A stretch of 64,000 nt of DNA, taken from Neomegalonema sp. Lineage in GTDB: Bacteria; Pseudomonadota; Alphaproteobacteria; Rhodobacterales; Rhodobacteraceae. Each line of letters opens with the position of its first letter. Positions within the stretch are counted from its first letter, which is position 1. The notes beneath the pieces are model-generated. The model did no database searches and had not been told where the DNA came from. It saw nothing but the letters and a program-made list of their open reading frames with translations. Shown in pieces: positions 58,485 to 64,000 of this stretch. The stretch is taken from the NCBI RefSeq assembly GCF_028688855.1, contig NZ_JAQTXI010000005.1, positions 124,001 through 188,000 of the forward strand, given 5' to 3'. The translations under genes and the position numbers were made by a program.

Positions 58485-58947
58485 GGATGATGCTCCGCTT
58501 CAGAGCGCCGCCCCCTGATTGATGGCAACACAAAGTTGAAAACGACATTATTGGTTATTTTTCAGGGTAAAAATTTCCGATTCGCTAACACTCCGGTCAA
58601 GCTGAAATGTCTTGAAGCCATGCGTCAAGATGTCGCATAGGCGGGATTCCGTGGCTTGTGAACGGTTTTTTCCCGCAGATGCGTTCATGATTCCCCTTCC
58701 ACGGGTTCCCCGAGCTCCGGAGCGTCCCCTCGCGCGAGGTTGCGGCGCCGCAGGACTGCTCCTAAAAGGGGTTGATTTCAGGCCTTTATTCTATAGGTAG
58801 AGAGGGCGTTCCCGCAGGCTTTTCGCGCCTGCGGCGCAGATTCGCGACGCGGCGGATTCCTTGCGTCGCCGCAGCGCAGGACGTTCTATCGGATCTTCAC
58901 GGAGTTTGGCCTTGGGCCGCGCTGCGGAACAGGGTAAAAGGTGGCGT
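58485..58947. other. AT-richer intergenic region upstream of RNase D
   Basis: 463 bases. A segment near 58530-58600 (AAAGTTGAAAACGACATTATTGG and onward) is distinctly AT-rich, as are a run near 58655-58680 (GAACGGTTTTTTCCC) and 58765-58800 (TTGATTTCAGGCCTTTATTC). These look like promoter DNA, but no -35/-10 pair with acceptable spacing can be named. Short open frames here are not convincing genes. Confidence 0.45.
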
Positions 58948-60165
58948 ATGCGTTTCATCAGGACCACGACGGATCTCCAGGCGCTCTGCGACGAATATCG
59001 TGCGGCGCCTTATGTGACACTCGACACCGAGTTCATGCGCGAACGGACCTACTGGCCGATTCTCTGCCTCGTGCAGATCGCGCGGCCCCGGCTGCCGGGC
59101 GAAAGCCCCGAAGCCCACGAGGCCCAGGGCGCCGCCCTGATCGATCCGATGGTCTCCGAGATGGATCTCGCGCCGCTCTTCGGGCTCATGCGCGATCCCG
59201 GCGTGCTCAAGGTCTTCCACGCCGCCCGCCAGGATCTGGAGATCTTCAGCCTGCTCGGGGGGCTGGTCCCGGCGCCGCTCATGGACACCCAGGTGGCGGC
59301 CATGGTCTGCGGCTTCGGCGAACAGGCCAGCTACGAGACCCTCGCCCGCGACATCGCGGGGGCCCAGGTCGACAAGTCCCTGCGCGGCTCGGATTGGGCC
59401 GCCCGTCCGCTCTCGCAGCGGCAGCTGCTCTATGCGATCTCCGACGTGACCCATCTGCGGGTGATCTACGAGAAGCTCATGGCGCGCATCGACAAGGCCG
59501 ACCGCATGGAGTGGATCTCCGAGGAGATGGCCGCGCTCGCCGATCCGGCGCAGCACCGCTCCGATCCCGAAGAGGCCTGGCGGCGCATCCGGCTGCGCAA
59601 TCCGAGCGGCCCGGCGCTCTCGGCGCTGCGCGAGCTGGCCCGCTGGCGCGAAGAAGAGGCGCAGAAGCGCAATCTGCCGCGCGGGCGCGTCCTCAAGGAC
59701 GAGACCCTCGCCGAGCTGGCGCAGCTCAAGCCCAGGAACGCCGAGGAGCTGGGCCGCAGCCGCGCCTTCCAGCGCGACAACCGCTCCTCCGAGACGACCC
59801 AGGCCGTGCTGAAGGCGGTGAAGACCGGGCTCGCCCTCCCGAAGGCCGAATGGCCGGTCCAGGAGGAGGCGCCCAAACTCGACGCCAGGGCCTCCGCTCT
59901 CGCGGAATTGCTCCGGGTGCTGCTGCGCGCCCGCGCGGCGGATCTTGACGTGGCGGCCAGGCTCATGGCCCAATCCGCCGACGTCGACAGGCTCGCTCTG
60001 GAGGAGGAGCCGGACGTCCCCGCCTTGCGCGGATGGCGCCGCGAGGTCTTCGGAGAAGAGGCCCTGCGGCTCAAGCGTGGCGAAATCGCGTTGACCGCCG
60101 GTCCTCAGGGGATCGTGGTGGCCGAGCTCAAGGACGGGGCCCGAGGGCGCGCAGAAGAGGGATGA
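58948..60165 (+). CDS. rnd: Ribonuclease D
   Basis: 3'-to-5' exoribonuclease that trims tRNA and other small RNAs, 405 residues. The DEDDy residues are visible: Asp and Glu in VTLDTEFMRERTYWP, Asp in VFHAARQDLEIFSLLGG, and the Tyr-Asp pair in LLYAISDVTHLRVIYE. An HRDC-like domain follows (LRELARWREEEAQKRNLP; LAELAQLKPRNAEELG). The ATG at 58948 gives MRFIRTTTDLQAL; an upstream frame to 58861 adds only Arg-rich sequence. The next gene starts 7 bases after its stop. Confidence 0.94.
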   Translation: MRFIRTTTDLQALCDEYRAAPYVTLDTEFMRERTYWPILCLVQIARPRLPGESPEAHEAQGAALIDPMVSEMDLAPLFGLMRDPGVLKVFHAARQDLEIFSLLGGLVPAPLMDTQVAAMVCGFGEQASYETLARDIAGAQVDKSLRGSDWAARPLSQRQLLYAISDVTHLRVIYEKLMARIDKADRMEWISEEMAALADPAQHRSDPEEAWRRIRLRNPSGPALSALRELARWREEEAQKRNLPRGRVLKDETLAELAQLKPRNAEELGRSRAFQRDNRSSETTQAVLKAVKTGLALPKAEWPVQEEAPKLDARASALAELLRVLLRARAADLDVAARLMAQSADVDRLALEEEPDVPALRGWRREVFGEEALRLKRGEIALTAGPQGIVVAELKDGARGRAEEG

Positions 60166-60172
60166 GTCGTCG

Positions 60173-61510
60173 ATGCGCGTCTTCACGGGCCGTGCGATCC
60201 GGGCGCTTCTGGTCGCCGTCGGACTTCTGACGCCGCTGGGCGGGGCTGCGCGCCTCGCCGTCGAGGTGGAGAGCGGCCGCATCCTGCTGGAGGACGCCGC
60301 CGACGCGCCGCGTTATCCGGCCTCGCTCACCAAGATGATGACCGTCTACCTCGCCTTCGAGGCCATGGAGAAGGGCGAGATCTCGCCCGACGACAAGGTG
60401 AAGGTCTCGCGCCACGCCGCCGGACAGACGCCGGTCAAGATCGGCTTCCGGGTCGGCGCCGAACTGCGCTTCGGCGACGTGCTCTCCGCCGCCGCCGTGG
60501 CCTCGGCCAACGACGCCGCCGTGGTGGTGGCCGAGGCGGTCGCGGGCTCCGAAGAGGCCTTCGTGGCGCGCATGAACGCCGCCGCCGTCCGGCTGGGGCT
60601 GATCAACACCCGCTTCGTCAACGCCTCGGGCCTGCCGGGCGCGGGCCAGAGCACCACCGCCCGCGACATGGCCTTGCTCGGAGCGGCGCTGCTGCGCGAG
60701 CATCCCAAGCGGTCGGAGCTGTTCAACCAGCGCGCGGGGCGTCTGGCGGGCAAGAGCTACCAGACCACCAACACCATCCTCGGCTTTCCGGGAGGCTTCG
60801 GGCTCAAGACCGGCTTCACCTGCGCGGCGGGCTACAACGTGGTCGGCGCGGTGGAGCGCGGCGGACGCAAGGTGATTCTCGTCACGCTCGGCAATCCGAG
60901 CCGCCCGGCCCGCACCCGCGACGCTCAGGACATCCTGCGCAAGGCCCTCGCCGCGACGCCCGGCGCCGCGCTGAGGCCCGCCCTCTCCAGGGCGGGGGCT
61001 CCGGCGGACCTCAACGTCTGCGTCGGGGCGAAGGACCCCGAGATCCGCCGCGGCACCCGCGAATGGGGCGTCGGGGTGAGCGCCGACACCATGGAGATCA
61101 TCTCCGAAGAGATCTACCGCGATCCCGATTCCGCCGTGGCCTCGCTCGGGAGCTACCGGCCTTCGGCGAGCGCGCCGGAATACATGCTCTCCGCGCCGCC
61201 TCAGGGCTCCTACGAGCCTGCGCGTCCGCCTGCGCCGCCGCCTCTGGGGGGCTGGGCGCTGCATCTGGGCAGCGAGGCCAACGAGACCGCCGCCCGCATG
61301 CTCGTGCAGCAGGTGGCCTCCGCCTTCGGCGCGGGCGTGCCGCATATCGAGGCCCGCGCGCGGGACGGACGCTGGAACATGGTCGTGCATGGTCTGCCCG
61401 ACCAGCGGACCGCCCTCCAGATCGGCCAGCGGCTCCAGACCCAGGGGCGTTACGCTCTGGTCCTGACGCCCGACACCCTGACCAACGCTTCGGCCCGCTG
61501 GCGGCGCTGA
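60173..61510 (+). CDS. D-alanyl-D-alanine carboxypeptidase with SPOR domain
   Basis: Penicillin-binding protein of the DacF/DacA type, 445 residues, trims the terminal D-Ala of murein pentapeptides. A signal sequence covers the first 26 residues. Catalytic motifs: SLTK (S51, K54), SAN (111-113) and KTG (212-214). The SPOR-like end (WALHLGSEANETAARMLVQQ, VVHGLPDQRTALQIGQRL) binds denuded glycan, so it may act at the division site. It follows rnd by 7 bases and probably shares its transcript. Confidence 0.92.
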   Translation: MRVFTGRAIRALLVAVGLLTPLGGAARLAVEVESGRILLEDAADAPRYPASLTKMMTVYLAFEAMEKGEISPDDKVKVSRHAAGQTPVKIGFRVGAELRFGDVLSAAAVASANDAAVVVAEAVAGSEEAFVARMNAAAVRLGLINTRFVNASGLPGAGQSTTARDMALLGAALLREHPKRSELFNQRAGRLAGKSYQTTNTILGFPGGFGLKTGFTCAAGYNVVGAVERGGRKVILVTLGNPSRPARTRDAQDILRKALAATPGAALRPALSRAGAPADLNVCVGAKDPEIRRGTREWGVGVSADTMEIISEEIYRDPDSAVASLGSYRPSASAPEYMLSAPPQGSYEPARPPAPPPLGGWALHLGSEANETAARMLVQQVASAFGAGVPHIEARARDGRWNMVVHGLPDQRTALQIGQRLQTQGRYALVLTPDTLTNASARWRR

Positions 61511-61643
61511 GCCCTCTCCGGAGGGGAGGCTCCTCCGCCTTGCGGGGGCGCGGCCTTCGCGCGCCCGGCGCCTCCCCGTTTGACAACCGGGAAGGCCGCG
61601 CTATGCCTGCGGGCCGGAACGCGACGACGCAAGGAGATTCGCC

Positions 61644-62078
61644 ATGACGACCGCCCGCTTCGAGGAACTGGCGGAGGAATTCGCCCTGTTCGACGACTGG
61701 GAGGACCGCTATTCGGCGGTGATCGATCTGGGCAAGGCCATGCCGCCTCTGCCCGAAGCCGCGAAGACCGAAGCCGCCAGAGTGCGCGGCTGCGCGAGTC
61801 AGGTGTGGCTGGTCATGGGCGCGCGGCCCGGTCCGGACGGCGCGCCGCGTCTGAGCATCGAGGGCGACAGCGACGCGCATATCGTGCGCGGGCTGGTGGC
61901 GGTGATGCGCGCCCTCTACGAGGGGCTGACTCCCGAAGAGGCCCTGGCCGTGGATCCTCAGGCGGCCTTGCGGCGCCTCGGGCTGGCCGACCATCTCAGC
62001 AGCCAGCGGAGCAACGGCGTGAGGGCCATGGCCGAGCGCATCCGCCTTCAGGCCGCCGCTCTGAAGTCCGCCTCCTGA
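61644..62078 (+). CDS. sufE: Cysteine desulfuration protein SufE
   Basis: Sulfur acceptor that takes persulfide from SufS for iron-sulfur assembly, 144 residues. The acceptor Cys is C50 in ARVRGCASQVWLV; the surroundings DWEDRYSAVIDLGKAMPPLP and GLTPEEALAVDPQAALRRLGL match the family. AAGGAGATTCGCC precedes the ATG. No other suf gene is adjacent. A 414-base gap with AT-rich DNA follows. Confidence 0.94.
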   Translation: MTTARFEELAEEFALFDDWEDRYSAVIDLGKAMPPLPEAAKTEAARVRGCASQVWLVMGARPGPDGAPRLSIEGDSDAHIVRGLVAVMRALYEGLTPEEALAVDPQAALRRLGLADHLSSQRSNGVRAMAERIRLQAAALKSAS

Positions 62079-62492
62079 CCGGGCTCCCGGCGCAGGCGGA
62101 TAGGGCGGCGGGCCTCAGAAGGGCGGCGGCGCGCGCCAGATCGTCTCGGCGAGGGCCAAAGCGGAATCAAGCGTCAACCCGATCTGTACGGCGACAAGAC
62201 GAATTAAAAACCGTTCCATGTTTTTCTCTTTATGAGACATAATGAACTGTTAATTTGTTCTGTCATGGAACTTTTAACCGGTCAATAACTATCTATGTAA
62301 ACTTTCGTATGCAGACTGTTTTTTCTTGCCCCAATTTCGCCCCCCTGATGTAATGTTCGCGACATCGGGAAGAGGCCCCGATCCCGCCGCGACGCGCCTT
62401 CGCGCGCAGCGGTCCAGACAAGCGGGTGGAGCAGTGTGGCGGGCGTCGTCGGATCTCGAGGCTGAACGCGGCGGAGCCCGCGGAGGACGGTC
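62079..62492. other. AT-rich intergenic region upstream of the SIR2 gene
   Basis: 414 bases without a gene. The stretch 62195-62330 is very AT-rich for this genome, with GTTCCATG (62213-62220) and CATGGAAC (62264-62271) as an 8-bp inverted repeat 43 bases apart, and AATTTGTTCTGTC between. It is the likely promoter and control region of the gene at 62493. The contrast in composition could also mark the edge of a younger segment. Confidence 0.5.
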
Positions 62493-64000
62493 ATGACGGC
62501 TGCGTCTTCAGGCGCCGGATTGCGCCGCATTTCGGCTTTCGAATTCGTCCGTCGTCTGCGGCGGGCGCTGGAGAGGCGCGAAGGCCGCTTCGCCTGGTTC
62601 CTCGGAGCGGGCTGCTCGACGGGGTCGGGCGTGCCGGACGCCGCCGCCGCCGTGCGGCTCTGGCTGCGCGAGCTCAAGCATCTGGAGACCGGATCGGGCG
62701 AAGGCGTCGAGGACTGGGCCTCCGAACGCTTCTACGGCTTCGATCCGGCCGATCCCGCCGCCGTCTACGGCAAGGTTCTGGACGACCTCTTCCACACCGA
62801 ACAGGACCGCGCCCGCGAGATCGAACGGCTGGCGGCCCTCGGCGAGCCCGGCTTCGCCTACGCCACCCTCGCGCAGCTCATGACCCACGAGGTCTGGGGC
62901 GAGGCCTGCAACTTCGCCCTCACGGCCAATTTCGACGATCTCGCCGCCGACGCCCTCTATCTGTATGGCGCGCGCAAGCCCCGCGTGCTGACCCATGAAT
63001 CCTTCGGGCCCCGGATGCGGCTGTCCAGTCTGCGCCCGACGGTGGTCAAGCTGGCGGGAGACGCCCATCTCGGGGCGGGGCTGGACGCCAATCGCCTGCG
63101 CTTCGCGCCCGATCTGCGCGAGCGGGTGGGGGCGACCCTCGCCGACCGGACTCTGGTCTTCCTCGGCTATGGCGGACGCGACTCCGCGGTGGCCGACCTC
63201 CTGCGCGGCCTGCCCGAAGGCGCCCCGAGCGGCGGCGTCTACTGGGTCAACGCCGCGCCGCCGGGCGAGGCTCTGGCGGAATGGCTCGCCGAGCGCAAGG
63301 CGCTCTGGGTGGCGCAGGGCGATTTCGAGGAATGGGCCTGGCTGGTCCGGCGCGAATTCGACCTGCCCGAGCCCAGACCCCTGCGGCTCGAAGCGGCCCT
63401 GCGCGCCTACGCCCGCCAGAACGCCGAGCTCGCCGACCGCGAGGAGCTGCGCCGCAAGGTGGCCGAGGGCGAAGCCGCCGCCGCCCGGGCGGTCGCGCCT
63501 GCGCCGCCTCCGCCGCCCGCGCCGCCGCCTGCGCCCTCCGCCGAGGGGGGAGAGGACGCCGGAGCGGGGCCGCGTCTGATCGCGCCCGCCACGCGCTTCC
63601 GGCCCGCCATGCGCCCCGACCCCGAGATCGGCGAGGCGCCGCCTCCGGAGCCTCGCGCGCCTGCGCCGCCTCCGCCGCCTGCGCCGCCCGAGGAGCCGCT
63701 CTTCGCCTTTCCGCCCGAGGAGGGCCTGTCTGCGGAGGAAGAGGAGGCCGCCGAGCTGGCGCGTCTGAATCTGCCGCCTTCTCCGCGCCGTCTGCTGGCG
63801 CGCGAAGCCGCGCTGGAGGGCGAACGCCGCTTTCAGGAGGCTCTGCGCGCCCATCCGCGCGACGCGGGGCTGATGGCCCGTTACGCCGAATTCCTCGCGG
63901 TGGGCCGCCGCGACGACAACGCCGCCGAACATTACTTCAACCGCGCCCTCGACGCCGATCCCAACGACGCCGATTCCCTGCGCCTCTTCGCGGAGTTCCT
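62493..64000 (+). CDS. SIR2-domain protein with proline-rich linker and TPR-like repeats (runs off the window)
   Basis: The visible 502 codons start MTAASSGAGLRRISAFEFVR after CGGAGGACGGTC. The N-terminal domain reads as a SIR2-like NAD-binding fold: FAWFLGAGCSTGSGVPDA (33-50), FALTANFDDLAADAL (141-155), KLAGDAH (186-192) and LVFLGYGGRDSAV (221-233). The residue usually histidine in KLHGD is alanine here. A Pro/Ala/Glu-rich linker (about 330-430) follows, then TPR-like units (RFQEALRAHPRDAGLMARYA; EHYFNRALDADPNDADSLRL). SIR2 NADases with extra sensor repeats occur in antiphage systems such as Thoeris-type and DSR proteins; this one is alone as far as can be seen. Activity is not assured. Confidence 0.8.
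   Translation, partial: MTAASSGAGLRRISAFEFVRRLRRALERREGRFAWFLGAGCSTGSGVPDAAAAVRLWLRELKHLETGSGEGVEDWASERFYGFDPADPAAVYGKVLDDLFHTEQDRAREIERLAALGEPGFAYATLAQLMTHEVWGEACNFALTANFDDLAADALYLYGARKPRVLTHESFGPRMRLSSLRPTVVKLAGDAHLGAGLDANRLRFAPDLRERVGATLADRTLVFLGYGGRDSAVADLLRGLPEGAPSGGVYWVNAAPPGEALAEWLAERKALWVAQGDFEEWAWLVRREFDLPEPRPLRLEAALRAYARQNAELADREELRRKVAEGEAAAARAVAPAPPPPPAPPPAPSAEGGEDAGAGPRLIAPATRFRPAMRPDPEIGEAPPPEPRAPAPPPPPAPPEEPLFAFPPEEGLSAEEEEAAELARLNLPPSPRRLLAREAALEGERRFQEALRAHPRDAGLMARYAEFLAVGRRDDNAAEHYFNRALDADPNDADSLRLFAEF

Noticed and set aside
58612..58800. 62-codon frame upstream of RNase D
   Set aside because: No ribosome site, mixed composition and overlap with AT-rich control DNA.

Overview
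The window is about 64 kb of very GC-rich DNA with the gene content of an alphaproteobacterium close to the Rhodobacterales. Pointers are pheA next to a membrane-anchored cytochrome c of the CycM type, a Yej-type peptide ABC transporter, the rhizobial-type glycerol ABC transporter (GlpSTPQUV), an Mcl1-type malyl-CoA lyase, CcmI, and a BolA/monothiol-glutaredoxin pair. I cannot name the genus from this sequence. It reads as ordinary, densely packed chromosome: no insertion sequence, prophage, CRISPR array or rRNA was seen, and there are two tRNA genes.

Layout. 1-8966: the 5' part of pheA, cytochrome c, then a peptide importer with two tandem binding proteins followed by YejB, YejE and YejF. 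9103-13067: secreted proteins of uncertain role (an H-type lectin, a second protein of the same build, a Pro/Gly-rich protein with a ConA-like C-terminus) and a GhrA-like reductase. 13117-15229: PmbA/TldE plus an inositol-monophosphatase-like enzyme. 15357-23783, minus strand: glpR-glpD-glpS-glpT-glpP-glpQ-glpU-glpV for glycerol uptake and glycerol-3-phosphate oxidation, with repeated CGAAAC operator-like elements in front of glpD and a strong terminator after glpV; glycerol kinase is absent. 23931-28774: a methyltransferase, leuC, two coupled unknown genes, and gluQ, which has no canonical start codon. 28976-33721: gdh, then msrP-msrQ-(DUF1176-like)-cobA, tightly packed.

33966-39250: an Ala/Pro-rich exported protein with duplicated cassettes, a small lipoprotein, malate synthase G broken by a one-base shift in an 8-base homopolymer, and a TPR lipoprotein. 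39494-49451: leucyl aminopeptidase, NlpC/P60, a lytic transglycosylase, a quinone oxidoreductase, the compact ccmI-ruvX-DUF1289-protease group, bolA-grxD, a lipoprotein and a zincin. 49542-53262: mcl1, a META-domain lipoprotein and a membrane-anchored Mrr-like nuclease. 53320-58225: tRNA-Gln, tRNA-Pro, aconitase, dodecin, rpsU and COQ9. 58948-64000: RNase D, a D-Ala-D-Ala carboxypeptidase with a SPOR domain, sufE and, at the right edge after an AT-rich promoter-like region, a SIR2-domain protein with a proline-rich linker and TPR-like repeats that runs off the window.

How the genes fit together. The solid metabolic themes are peptide and glycerol import, C2/C3 carbon handling (aconitase, malate synthase, malyl-CoA lyase, GhrA) and envelope maintenance (transglycosylase, NlpC/P60, carboxypeptidase, lipoproteins). 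The best candidates for something undescribed are the SIR2-TPR protein, whose usual catalytic histidine position is alanine, the membrane-anchored Mrr-like nuclease, and the secreted lectin pair.
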